From positions 1-64,000 of the forward strand of contig CAZLCS010000011.1 of the NCBI GenBank assembly GCA_964557955.1: DNA of 64,000 nucleotides, read 5' to 3'. Position 1 is the first letter of the stretch; every line of letters starts with the position of its first letter. The notes beneath the pieces are model-generated. The model saw nothing but the letters and a program-made list of their open reading frames with translations, ran no database searches and was not told where the DNA came from. Positions 50,302 through 58,993 of this stretch are shown piece after piece. Source of the DNA: JALOOX01 sp964557955 (GTDB lineage: Bacteria > Desulfobacterota > Syntrophobacteria > Syntrophobacterales > Syntrophobacteraceae). The position numbers and the translations under genes are program-made.

Positions 50302-52442
50302 GGATTCTCCTTGAAAGCGACGATGAGGGGCGATTCCGTCACGGGCCAAATGGTCTTGCTGCAATGGGTCCCGTCGGCGAAGCTGACGGCGCTGTATTTG
50401 CCGTAATGCGTGATCTTCCTGGCGGCGGTGGCCACGGAATCCGCAGACGTGCCCTCCACCGGGTAGAAGATGGCGCTCAGCCTTCCCTCACGCCCCGGGT
50501 CCTTGAACACGGCGAACAGGCAATCTCCGGAACCTTCGCCGGCCACCCCATCGTGGGAGAATCCGTCGGCCGACAGGCGGATACCGTGGGGTTTTGAGGG
50601 CAGAAGCCACTGGGAAAAGGCAGGCCTGGGCCTTCCGAAGAAGATCACATCCCTTCCTTCGATGTCGGATGGGGTCACTTGATCCTCCTTCACGACGGAA
50701 ACCTGGCCCTGGTTGAGGCTTTCCAGCAGCAGACCGAAGATCGATTCGAAGCCCGAGTCGGCGGATGCGGCCAGCACAGCCAAAAGATTCCGGGATCCTT
50801 TGACGCTGTTTACCGTGGCTGGAATCTCCTGCGGCGCCAACTGTCTGAAAACGTGGGCTTCGGGGTCTGCAACCAGCCGCTCGGGGCGGTTCGGCGATCG
50901 GAAGGAGAAGGAAATGGAGCCGCTGTCCATGGAGATGGTCTGCTTTTCAGTGCCTCCGCCGGTTTCCAGGTGCAAGGGTATCCTGAGCGCATAAGGCTTT
51001 CCCGATTGGGCGAGAGAACCTTCCACGAGCCATCCTCCATCCACCTCTCGCATCCTGACGTTTTGAAACTCGAGGCTGGGCGCACCTGCCTGCTGGATCC
51101 ACTGGTCGAAAAAGCGTGCGGATTCCTCGTATCCCCAGTTTCCCGTCTCGGAAAAGGCTTTTCTGAAATCCTCCCAGGAGGTCTCCCGGAATAAACGCTC
51201 CGAATAGATGCGTTGGAGGGACTGCCAAAAACGGGCGTCCCCGAGCCTGCGCCGAATCATGTGGAAAACAAAGGCCGACTTGCCATAACCCACGGCCCGA
51301 GTGGATGGACTCGTTCGCCCCTGGAACCGGGAAAGGGGGAAATCTTCGTCGGATGCTGCCAGCGCGGCATATTCCTGGAGGATTTGAAGCCGGTAGAGCA
51401 TGCCTTCACCCGCCGAGGACCGTTCCTGGCTCAAGTAGTCAGCAACGTAGGTCGTCAGCCCTTCGCACCAGTTGCCGGAATCGGGGGCCACCAGAACGCC
51501 GTTTCCCCACCAGCTATGGGCCACCTCATGCTTGAGACTGGTGTCCGGAATGAAGGGCAGGTTGAGCACCGTTGTTCCCAGTAGCGTGTAGGAGGGAAAT
51601 CCGTATCCCGTGGGAAAGAAGTTCTCGACAACGGCGAATTTCGAAAAGGCGTAAGGACCGTGCAAGGACTCGTAGAATTCGAGATGCGAAGCTGCGGCCT
51701 CGAGATAACGCTCCGATAGATGAGCGCTCCGGGAAAAAAAGTAAGTCTGGACCGGGATCTTCCCGGTCTCAAGCGAGCCGACCCTGTACGGACCTGCAGA
51801 AAGCGCCAGCCCTTCGACCACCGGCTCGATCTCCCAGACGGAAAGGGTTTCGCCGTCGCGGTCTTCATGCCTGATGAGGCGGCCGGCCGTGACCCCAATG
51901 ATCCCACGGGGCGCCGTGAGCTCCAGCTGAACATGGGCTGGACGCCCGAGAATCCGGGGATGCCACCCGGAACCCGGGAGCAGAAAAGCCCCTTGCGGGA
52001 CAATGGTACCCGTCACCCCGAATCCGGGATTGTCGAAGTTCACGGGATCATCGGGGAGGGGATCATCAAAAACCACTTCATATGAAACCGTCAAGGTCAA
52101 AGGGCCGGATGGGTAACCTGGAACCCGGGGTATCAACAAAAGTCCTGACTCGAAGCTGTGGGGAACCTCCAGAGCCCCTGTGCGCAGCGACAGTTTTCCG
52201 GCCCTCGGAGTGATGACTATCGAGAGGGAATCTCCCGGGTGCGATGCGAAACGGATCTCATCCTGCACTGCAAGGGTCTTCTCCTGCGGCCGCAGCTCCA
52301 CCAGGAGCCGGTGCCAGTCGGGAGGGGTCGCCTCAGCGGTCCTGGAAGCAAAGGCTTCGATGAGACATGCAGCCAGGAGCACGAAGAAGCACGCTCGAAG
52401 GAGGTGATGTGTACTGCCGGTCTTTGCTGATACTGCTTTCAC
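50298..52442 (-). CDS. M1-family zinc aminopeptidase-like protein, exported
   Basis: This 714-residue protein has the M1 zinc site HEVAHSWWGN followed 18 residues later by the ligand glutamate in NWCEGLTTYVADY, and the catalytic-domain tyrosine region AVGYGKSAFVFHMIRRRLG. The usual GAMEN substrate motif is replaced by TGYGFPSYT. A signal peptide (LLRACFFVLLAACLIEAFA) directs it to the envelope. I chose GTG 52442, behind GAGGT; TTG 52487 is an alternative. The C-terminal 200 residues do not look like peptidase. It is cotranscribed with the ChaN lipoprotein gene. Confidence 0.85.
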   Translation of the reverse strand: MKAVSAKTGSTHHLLRACFFVLLAACLIEAFASRTAEATPPDWHRLLVELRPQEKTLAVQDEIRFASHPGDSLSIVITPRAGKLSLRTGALEVPHSFESGLLLIPRVPGYPSGPLTLTVSYEVVFDDPLPDDPVNFDNPGFGVTGTIVPQGAFLLPGSGWHPRILGRPAHVQLELTAPRGIIGVTAGRLIRHEDRDGETLSVWEIEPVVEGLALSAGPYRVGSLETGKIPVQTYFFSRSAHLSERYLEAAASHLEFYESLHGPYAFSKFAVVENFFPTGYGFPSYTLLGTTVLNLPFIPDTSLKHEVAHSWWGNGVLVAPDSGNWCEGLTTYVADYLSQERSSAGEGMLYRLQILQEYAALAASDEDFPLSRFQGRTSPSTRAVGYGKSAFVFHMIRRRLGDARFWQSLQRIYSERLFRETSWEDFRKAFSETGNWGYEESARFFDQWIQQAGAPSLEFQNVRMREVDGGWLVEGSLAQSGKPYALRIPLHLETGGGTEKQTISMDSGSISFSFRSPNRPERLVADPEAHVFRQLAPQEIPATVNSVKGSRNLLAVLAASADSGFESIFGLLLESLNQGQVSVVKEDQVTPSDIEGRDVIFFGRPRPAFSQWLLPSKPHGIRLSADGFSHDGVAGEGSGDCLFAVFKDPGREGRLSAIFYPVEGTSADSVATAARKITHYGKYSAVSFADGTHCSKTIWPVTESPLIVAFKENP

Positions 52443-52797
52443 TGAGTACCTCACACTGAGGAAAATCGGTTTCGAATACGCTTTCAAAATGACACAAACC
52501 TCTCTGAGATGCGGGCAGCCTGCTTATTGTCGGGTATCGGGCCAGCCGCCTCCGATCATGTGCCGGCATCCGGAGAATTCAAGATAGTCATTCCGACCGG
52601 GTCCACGCAAAAGGTTTCTGAATCAAGATCATCCAAGCCTTCCCTTGCACCCCCCCAATCACTATTTTGGGAGATACCAGCTCGGGTGGAATATTCTGAG
52701 AAGAAAAGCACTCACAGCGTGTATTGAGATCTTAGATCATTTGGGAGAGGCATCTTGCTGCGATCAAGACATCTATTCTGACCGGAAGCGGAGAACG
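52443..52797. other. 355-base divergent spacer, no gene seen
   Basis: The region separates the divergent peptidase and MBL-lipoprotein genes and must hold both promoters. It is AT-richer than its surroundings at about 52660-52745. I find no clear -35/-10 pair, dyad or small gene. Confidence 0.35.
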
Positions 52798-53886
52798 ATG
52801 CGGATTCGAAGTGCAGTGCTGGTTCTGATGACCGTGATGCTCACCTCCTGTTCTTTCCTGGAACCTCCGCCATTCGACGAGGCCCAGTGGCGGCGGGAAG
52901 TGGTTTCGGCAAAACCCGATCTCCTGTATGCGGCTCACGTCCGCGATGGACGATTCTTCAACCCATGGGCGGATGTGAGGCATGGCGGCTTTCTCAGGCT
53001 CCTCCGCTGGCGGCTGAGCCCGAGGGGTGCCTACACTCCCGAAGAAGAGGGTTTCCAGCCGGGTTACATCCCGGATCTCAAAACCAGGATCCAGGCAGGT
53101 CCGAAGGGGGATTTCGTCGCCTGGATCGGTCATGGCTCATTCCTCCTCAGGCTCAATGGGGAATACTGGCTCCTGGACCCCATGCTCTCGGACCGGGCGC
53201 TCTGGCCCAAACGCTATACCCCGCCCGCCCTCACCTTCGACGAGCTTCGAAGCCTGAACGGATCATTTCATGTCGTGGTGAGCCACAACCACTACGATCA
53301 TCTGGACAAGGCAACTCTCGAGGTCCTCCCGGCCTCATCCCGCCTTTACGTGCCACTGGGCCTGGGGGAGTTTGTGGGGAACATTACCGGGAAGGAAACC
53401 GAGGAAATGGACTGGTGGCAGACGGTAGAGGCCGGAAACGGCGTTCGGCTCGTGTGCCTGCCGGCGCAGCACTGGTCCATTCGTATCGGGCAGGGGCGTA
53501 ACACGACCCTGTGGGCGAGCTTTCTGATCGTCACACCGGATCGCACCATTTACTTCGGCGGGGACAGCGGGTACTTCGCCGGCTACAAGGAGATCGGTCG
53601 CCGCTACCCGGGAATCGATCTCGCACTCCTGCCCCTCACGGCTTACCACCCGCGCTGGTTCATGCATTACGCTCACATGAATGCCCCGGAGGTCCTCGAT
53701 GCCTTCGATGACCTGGGCGCCCGCATCCTGATTCCCACCCAGTGGGGAACCTTCCGCCTCGGCAGCGAGCCCATCGGCTACCCCATCCTGGACCTGCGTC
53801 GAACCATGAAAGAACGGGCCGTCGATCCTGCCCGTACAGCCGTCCTGGACATCGGGCAGATCATGCCGTTGGGACATGCACCATGA
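52798..53886 (+). CDS. NAPE-PLD/UlaG-like metallo-hydrolase, lipoprotein
   Basis: This 362-residue protein has a lipoprotein signal (VLVLMTVMLTSC lipobox) and a metallo-hydrolase domain of the NAPE-PLD-like type: WIGHGSFLLRLNGEYWLLDP, metal site VVSHNHYDHLD, LPAQHWSIR, IYFGGDSGYF and MHYAHMNAPE. Members split phospholipid-like substrates; the bacterial role is mostly unknown. ATG 52798 follows AGCGGAG. It is anchored in the cell envelope. Its neighbours are on the other strand, so it is probably transcribed alone. Confidence 0.88.
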   Translation: MRIRSAVLVLMTVMLTSCSFLEPPPFDEAQWRREVVSAKPDLLYAAHVRDGRFFNPWADVRHGGFLRLLRWRLSPRGAYTPEEEGFQPGYIPDLKTRIQAGPKGDFVAWIGHGSFLLRLNGEYWLLDPMLSDRALWPKRYTPPALTFDELRSLNGSFHVVVSHNHYDHLDKATLEVLPASSRLYVPLGLGEFVGNITGKETEEMDWWQTVEAGNGVRLVCLPAQHWSIRIGQGRNTTLWASFLIVTPDRTIYFGGDSGYFAGYKEIGRRYPGIDLALLPLTAYHPRWFMHYAHMNAPEVLDAFDDLGARILIPTQWGTFRLGSEPIGYPILDLRRTMKERAVDPARTAVLDIGQIMPLGHAP

Positions 53887-53956
53887 ACTTCAGATCTTGC
53901 CGAGGATGCCGGAACAGCTCTTCACCCGGGCCATCGCCACGATCTTCCCAGGAGGA

Positions 53957-53976
53957 AGCGGAACCCCAATTCCGCT
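53957..53976. terminator. Hairpin between convergent genes
   Basis: AGCGGAA (53957-53963) and TTCCGCT (53970-53976) form a seven-pair stem with a six-base loop, between the MBL lipoprotein gene and the convergent J-protein gene. There is no T tract, so the call is tentative. Confidence 0.4.
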
Positions 53977-54034
53977 CAGCCGACAAATGGCCGGCTTGCT
54001 GCTCGCTCCCCCTTCCTGGTTTCAACAAGGCCCG

Positions 54035-54355
54035 TTACCTTCCCCATAGGGTTTTGTTCAGGGCAATCCGGCGGACTTCGGCGATGGATTCGTCGATTCG
54101 GGACCTGGGTACGTCCGGATCGAAGACAAGCAGCGTCGGGTCTGTTCCCGACGGTTCAATGGAAGGCGACAGGAGCTTCTGAATCATGTCCGAAAGCGAG
54201 GTGAGCTGCCGGTAGCTTTCGTCGATGATCCGGAACCTGTCCGGGTGGAATTCGGGCGGGTACCTTCGGACCAGGCGCTGATAGGATTTCTCGATAGCCT
54301 CCGCGTCGGCATCGGGCGGCAGATTCAAATTCTGCAAAGCTTCTTCTCGGGTCAT
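54035..54355 (-). CDS. Short J-domain protein
   Basis: This 106-residue protein starts with a J-domain: EEALQNLNLPPDADAEAIEK, then YQRLVRRYPPEFHPDRFRII, which contains the HPD motif needed to stimulate Hsp70 ATPase. The remaining part is short, without Gly/Phe or zinc-finger regions, so it is a type III J-protein. Its start overlaps the stop of the 702-residue gene (ATGA). It is the last gene of the alternative Hsp70 operon and should drive that DnaK's ATPase. Confidence 0.85.
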   Translation of the reverse strand: MTREEALQNLNLPPDADAEAIEKSYQRLVRRYPPEFHPDRFRIIDESYRQLTSLSDMIQKLLSPSIEPSGTDPTLLVFDPDVPRSRIDESIAEVRRIALNKTLWGR

Positions 54356-56460
54356 CGCTTTCTCCTGCTCGGCCTGGACGTCTTCTTCTGGGTTCTGGCC
54401 AGATCCAGCAGCGTCTTCTTGAGTGTCTCCAGCATTGGGCGCACGCCCGCCTCTCCTGCTCTGAGACGCTCGTTGAGCCGGTTGTTCATGTGGACCAGCA
54501 GGTTGTTATGGTCCCGGAGTATTTCAGGATACTTGAGCAGCCCGCCCAACACAGCTTCGAGCTCGCCGATGGGGAGCCTCGCGACCTCATCCAGATGCTC
54601 CTTCATGAAGAGCAGAACCGCCTGGACCTTTTCGGAAATGAGCGTATTGATCTCTCTGAGCTGCAGCATGGATCGACTGTGAGGATGAATACCCTCGTAT
54701 CGTTTGAGATCTTTCAGCGCCATCTCCCAGACTGCATCCGGGCGCATGGCGCGCCAGGCATTGAGCCAACAGAGGTTCCCTTCCAGGGTGATACGATCTT
54801 CCGCATAACACCGCAGGAAATCCCGTACAGGATCCAATACCGCGAATTCCGACAAATCGTCCAGCTCCCGGCGGAGGAGGCCGGGTTCCTCGGGCTTTGG
54901 CAATGCGTGCCCGCTGAACGGTGAGAGGGAGAACCTCAACAAGGCCGGCCTGATCATGTGCTCGATAACGTCCCCTTCGATCAGCTTGCACAGCTGAACT
55001 GAAAAAGGACTCAAGAGATTCGCATCCCCTCCGTAACGCTTGAAAAGCGGCCGTAACGCCCGGGCCTTGGGATAGAAAAAATCGTTCCAGTGCGCGGCGA
55101 GCCATTTCATATCGTCTACCGTCGGGGGAGCCGAGCTGTCGAGTTGTTTCTCGGCTCTCCTGCGCAGATCCGTCTTACGGAAGACACCGCCCGTCAACAA
55201 CACCAGAAGACCCATTCGCGTCCCGGCACACCCGCTGTCCATGACATCTTCGAGGAGCGGCACGACGTCCTCGAAATAATGCAGATGATCGAGGATGTAG
55301 TCCAGGTCCCGCAAGAGCACGGGCTCCATCACACCGACCAGGTCCTTCTTCTCTCGCGAAGACAGCTTCGGGGCTCGCACGGAAATATCCCCGAGGATGC
55401 TCCGGTGCACTGCCATCAGGCTATGGGCGAGGTCAACGGCTCGGGAGCGGTTGTCATCGAAGAGGTCGTCAATGTCATCCTCGTCGTCATCCTGGTCGTA
55501 GAAATCCTTATCCCCATAATCGGGTTCCTCGGAGCGCCTCTCCCCAACTCTGGTCCTCAATCCGCTGAGGAGCACGAGCTTTTCCTCGAGACTCATCGCG
55601 GGCATTCTCTCTTCCAGTGAGCCACCTCCACCCTCCCTGTTCTCAACCCAGTCGCCATGCCGAATCAGAAGCTCTCTCTCGACATCGCCGATCTTCTCTC
55701 CGGCCAGGCCGTGGATGAGCGAAGGGATCGAGCGAACCAACTGTGCCGCATTATGCCTTCCGGCTGTGGGCGACAGTCGCCGGCACATAACGGCAAGGTT
55801 GTGAAGGAATGGAAGAATGAGAATTTCGCGCAGGGCCGGTGGCAGGTCGTTGGAAATGTGCGCAACCCTGGAATCCAGCCTTTCCAGCCTCATGTAATCG
55901 ACTCCCGCCCAGCCGCGGTCGACAGCTGCCTTGTGATTGAAGCGCCGCGCCACAGGAATCCACTCACCCAACCGATTCACGGCTGTCCGGAGTGACGCGT
56001 CCGGAAGCAAAGCGGCCAAATCCTGGTAGAATCGGCGGGTGATCTTCTCGGGCTCCTTCAGGAACTTTTCGAGCAAGGCCTTCAGTTTGGCAAAATCGGA
56101 GGACTGTGAGACAAATGCGGCGACCTTCGATTTGATCCTTTCGGCGTCGGCGCTCAATCCCCTCAGCTGCAGAATCTCATCGGCCGAGCTCCGCTCCTCG
56201 ACAAAGTCCTTGAGGAGCTTCAGGAAGTGGAAGTCGGGATCGACGGGGGCCTTCTTGAAGGAACCCACTTCATGCAGAAATTGCTCAAATGCCCGCTCGC
56301 TCTTGAGCGCCTGTTTGATGGCGGCTTTCCAGGCTTCCTTTTGCTCACGGGCATATTCGGCAGTCAACCCCTCGTCTTCCAGAAGATGCAGCAGCTCCCA
56401 ATACCGGCCCGTCCGGACGCATTTCTCGATGTCCCTCCGGATGCGCTTCTTCTTACTCAA
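54352..56460 (-). CDS. Large helical protein of unknown function in the Hsp70 operon
   Basis: This 702-residue protein is predicted mostly alpha-helical (for example GRYWELLHLLEDEGLTAEYA and LLEKFLKEPEKITRRFYQDL), with a very acidic linker near the middle (DYGDKDFYDQDDDEDDIDDL) and a basic tail (QKKTSRPSRRKR). I recognise no domain and no catalytic motif, signal peptide or membrane segment. I chose TTG 56460, which overlaps the end of dnaK (TTGAGTAA) behind GGAG; an open frame continues to 56688 but overlaps dnaK. Its position between DnaK and the J-protein genes, with overlaps on both sides, suggests a dedicated client adaptor or co-chaperone. Confidence 0.75.
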   Translation of the reverse strand: MSKKKRIRRDIEKCVRTGRYWELLHLLEDEGLTAEYAREQKEAWKAAIKQALKSERAFEQFLHEVGSFKKAPVDPDFHFLKLLKDFVEERSSADEILQLRGLSADAERIKSKVAAFVSQSSDFAKLKALLEKFLKEPEKITRRFYQDLAALLPDASLRTAVNRLGEWIPVARRFNHKAAVDRGWAGVDYMRLERLDSRVAHISNDLPPALREILILPFLHNLAVMCRRLSPTAGRHNAAQLVRSIPSLIHGLAGEKIGDVERELLIRHGDWVENREGGGGSLEERMPAMSLEEKLVLLSGLRTRVGERRSEEPDYGDKDFYDQDDDEDDIDDLFDDNRSRAVDLAHSLMAVHRSILGDISVRAPKLSSREKKDLVGVMEPVLLRDLDYILDHLHYFEDVVPLLEDVMDSGCAGTRMGLLVLLTGGVFRKTDLRRRAEKQLDSSAPPTVDDMKWLAAHWNDFFYPKARALRPLFKRYGGDANLLSPFSVQLCKLIEGDVIEHMIRPALLRFSLSPFSGHALPKPEEPGLLRRELDDLSEFAVLDPVRDFLRCYAEDRITLEGNLCWLNAWRAMRPDAVWEMALKDLKRYEGIHPHSRSMLQLREINTLISEKVQAVLLFMKEHLDEVARLPIGELEAVLGGLLKYPEILRDHNNLLVHMNNRLNERLRAGEAGVRPMLETLKKTLLDLARTQKKTSRPSRRKR

Positions 56461-58174
56461 GGGATTCCAGCTCCTCTTCGGCCTGCTCCATGATCTCGAG
56501 CAGCAGGTCTTCCAACTCGTCCATCCGGTCTTCATCCTCGCCGGCCCGAATCGCCTCCTCGTAGCTCGTGGCGACGCGCTGAATCTCTCGCCTGACTCCG
56601 TCGGGAAGGTTCTCGTCGCCGGCCAGTCTTCTGGCCTTTTCCGCGATATAGTTGACGGGCGTCTCGACCACCTCGGGTTCGGCAGCATCCTCAGCGACCG
56701 TTCTCTGCCGCGTGTCCAGGGTCACTTCCTTGCGGTTGTCGCGTCCTTTCTGGTCGATGCAAACTCGAACCAGCCCTTCACGGTCGTAGGCGAATTCCAC
56801 GACCACGGGAGAGAAGGCGGGTGCCGGCTGGAGGGGAAAGTAGAAGTCGCCGACGGGAGCGTTTTCGGAGCACCACTGGCTTTCTCCTTGAAACACTTCC
56901 ACCTGTACCCCCCGCTGATTGTCCCCCGTGGTCCGGTAGACCTCGGCGCGACTCACGGGGATCCTCGTGTTTCTGCGAATGATGGTGGAAAAGTGGTCCG
57001 CGTCCCCGGTCTGCGGATTCAGCTCGTCGATGGTCTTGATGCCCAGGGAGTGGGCCGTTACGTCCAGCAGGATCTGGCCTACCGAATCCCCGGTGATGAG
57101 CCCTCCCTGGATGGCGGCTCCCAGTGCGACACACAGATCCGGATCGACGGAATGGGCCACGGTCTGATCAAACAGTTCCGAGAGGGCCTCATGGACAGCC
57201 GGCATTCGCGTGGCGCCTCCCACGAGGATGAGCTTCCCGATCTCTGCAGGCTCGAGGTGGGCCTCCCCGAGAACCTCTTCCACGATGCCCATGGTCCGCT
57301 CGACCAGGTCCTCCGTGAGCGCCTCGAACTTCGCACGGCTCAATTCGAGATCGAGGCTCAAAGGCTTGCCGTCCAGCATGGCCACGGCAACCTCATGGAT
57401 TTGGACGTAGGGTCTGTCCGAGAGGGCGATCTTGGCCTTCTCGGCAATGTCGAGCAGCCTCACCTTCAGGCTCACACTCTCTTCCAGAGCCTCGCAGCCG
57501 GTCTGGGATCTCAATTCTTCCAGCAGGTATTCCTTGAGCCGTTCGTCGAAATCATCGCCCCCGAGAGCCGTGTCGCCGCTCGAAGCCAGCACTTCCTTGA
57601 TTTCCCCCTTGATCTCGATGACCGACACATCGAACGTCCCGCCGCCCAGGTCGTAAACCAAAACATACGGAGACCCCACCTCCGTTTCGGCACGCACATG
57701 GTCATACACCAGCGCGGCCGCCGTCGGCTCGTTCACGATGCGCACCACCTCGAGCCCCGCAAGTTCACCCGCCTGGATGGTGGCTCTCCGCTGAGCGTCG
57801 TCGAAGTAAGCCGGCACCGTAATCACCACTTTTTCAACGGCTGCTCCCAGATGCTCCGACGCCCGATCGGCCAGATACTTCAGAATGTACGAAGAGATCT
57901 CCTCCGGACGGAAGCTCCATTGACCCGCAGTGGCCAGGGTCTCCTTGCCCATCAACCGTTTGACGGAGACAACGGTATCTTCCGGAAACGCCGCCCGTCG
58001 ATTCCTGGCCCGCTGTCCTACCCAATGACTGCCATTGCCCGGATCGAAGCTCACAACCGAGGGCAGAATGGTTGATCCCTCCTCCACGGGAATTGCCCGG
58101 GGATATCCGTCTTTGAGAAATGCGATGACCGAATTGGTCGTTCCGAGATCGATGCCACAAACCAGGGATTTCAT
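56453..58174 (-). CDS. Alternative Hsp70 (DnaK-like) chaperone
   Basis: This 573-residue Hsp70 has all ATPase-domain signatures: CGIDLGTTNSVIAFL, EKVVITVPAYFDDAQRRATI, YVLVYDLGGGTFDVSVIE and IGKLILVGGATRMPAV. The substrate-binding domain is present (NPQTGDADHFSTIIRRNTRI), but the helical lid is short and ends in an acidic tail (MEQAEEELESLE), in place of the usual EEVD-like end. It is about 65 residues shorter than standard DnaK. The start ATG 58174 overlaps the GrpE stop. It is probably a specialised Hsp70 serving a narrow set of clients with its own GrpE and J-protein. Confidence 0.9.
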   Translation of the reverse strand: MKSLVCGIDLGTTNSVIAFLKDGYPRAIPVEEGSTILPSVVSFDPGNGSHWVGQRARNRRAAFPEDTVVSVKRLMGKETLATAGQWSFRPEEISSYILKYLADRASEHLGAAVEKVVITVPAYFDDAQRRATIQAGELAGLEVVRIVNEPTAAALVYDHVRAETEVGSPYVLVYDLGGGTFDVSVIEIKGEIKEVLASSGDTALGGDDFDERLKEYLLEELRSQTGCEALEESVSLKVRLLDIAEKAKIALSDRPYVQIHEVAVAMLDGKPLSLDLELSRAKFEALTEDLVERTMGIVEEVLGEAHLEPAEIGKLILVGGATRMPAVHEALSELFDQTVAHSVDPDLCVALGAAIQGGLITGDSVGQILLDVTAHSLGIKTIDELNPQTGDADHFSTIIRRNTRIPVSRAEVYRTTGDNQRGVQVEVFQGESQWCSENAPVGDFYFPLQPAPAFSPVVVEFAYDREGLVRVCIDQKGRDNRKEVTLDTRQRTVAEDAAEPEVVETPVNYIAEKARRLAGDENLPDGVRREIQRVATSYEEAIRAGEDEDRMDELEDLLLEIMEQAEEELESLE

Positions 58175-58698
58175 GATGCTGTGCTTCCTTTGACAATAGG
58201 AATGGAGTCGTCTGCAGCCCCGACAACGACCTTGGCAGGCCTCAGGACGATGCCGTCCCGAAGATAACCCGGCTGAATCACCTCGAGAATCTCCAGCGCC
58301 GGCGAGTCGGGGCTTCGATTGACCACTGCCTCGTGTATCCTCGGATCGAAGGGAACGCCCTCGTCGAGAACCATCTCGATGCCCGCTGAACCGGCAAAGA
58401 GGTCCAGCCTCTTGACAACCATGTTCACGACCTGGGCATGCTGACGGGACATGAGGCCGGGGTTCTGAAAGGCCCTTTGAAGGTGGAAGACCGAGTCGCA
58501 AAGATCCAGGAGGGGCGCCACATTCGTTCGCTCCCTGGCGGCAGCGGCCTCCTGCTCGCGGCGCACTTCCTCGATCAGTATGGACTGCTTCCTGAGAAGC
58601 TTCTTGAGGCTTTGGGTCTCCTCCAGGATGAGGCGTCGGGACTCCGCTGCCTCTTCGTCTCGCTTTCGCCTGAACCACTTGAAATCGCCTAACCTCAT
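58171..58698 (-). CDS. GrpE-like nucleotide exchange factor
   Basis: This 175-residue protein has a long N-terminal coiled coil (DEEAAESRRLILEETQSLKK, then EEVRREQEAAAARERTNV) and the GrpE beta domain: GIEMVLDEGVPFDPRIHEAV, then VIQPGYLRDGIVLRPAKVVV. It should release ADP from the DnaK encoded next. I chose ATG 58698; an in-frame GTG one codon upstream is possible. It is the first gene of the operon. The family's usual KQWEGxKN-like motif is not evident, but the C-terminal part is clear. Confidence 0.85.
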   Translation of the reverse strand: MRLGDFKWFRRKRDEEAAESRRLILEETQSLKKLLRKQSILIEEVRREQEAAAARERTNVAPLLDLCDSVFHLQRAFQNPGLMSRQHAQVVNMVVKRLDLFAGSAGIEMVLDEGVPFDPRIHEAVVNRSPDSPALEILEVIQPGYLRDGIVLRPAKVVVGAADDSIPIVKGSTAS

Positions 58699-58993
58699 CA
58701 CCCGTCCTCGAATCCTGGATGCGCTTTCACGCCCGGACCTGCCTCACCGCAAGCGCGATCGAAACCCTGCCAGCATCTAGAAATCTTGAAGTATGGAACC
58801 GTGGGTCCTCCGCAGCTTTGTGTCGAAATGGGTCAAAGCGTCCTGACGCTTCACAGGTACAACAAAGAGTCGAGGAGTGCAATCGGGCTGATGCAACCTC
58901 CTGTCATCTCCCGCATCTCGGCCGCGATTTTACTCTTCGGCTTCTGACAACGGCCCCCTCCGAACTCGCGGCGAACCGCCCTGCCGGAGCTCT
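58699..58993. other. Spacer upstream of the Hsp70 operon
   Basis: This 295-base stretch lies between the grpE start and the stop of the spermidine-synthase-like gene. A small hairpin (AAGCGT and ACGCTT, 58836-58851) is the only structure seen. I found no sigma-32 promoter or CIRCE element. No gene is supported. Confidence 0.4.

Noticed and set aside
56039..58075. 678-codon open frame on the plus strand
   Set aside because: It is antisense to the dnaK and 702-residue genes. No ribosome site or domain was found.
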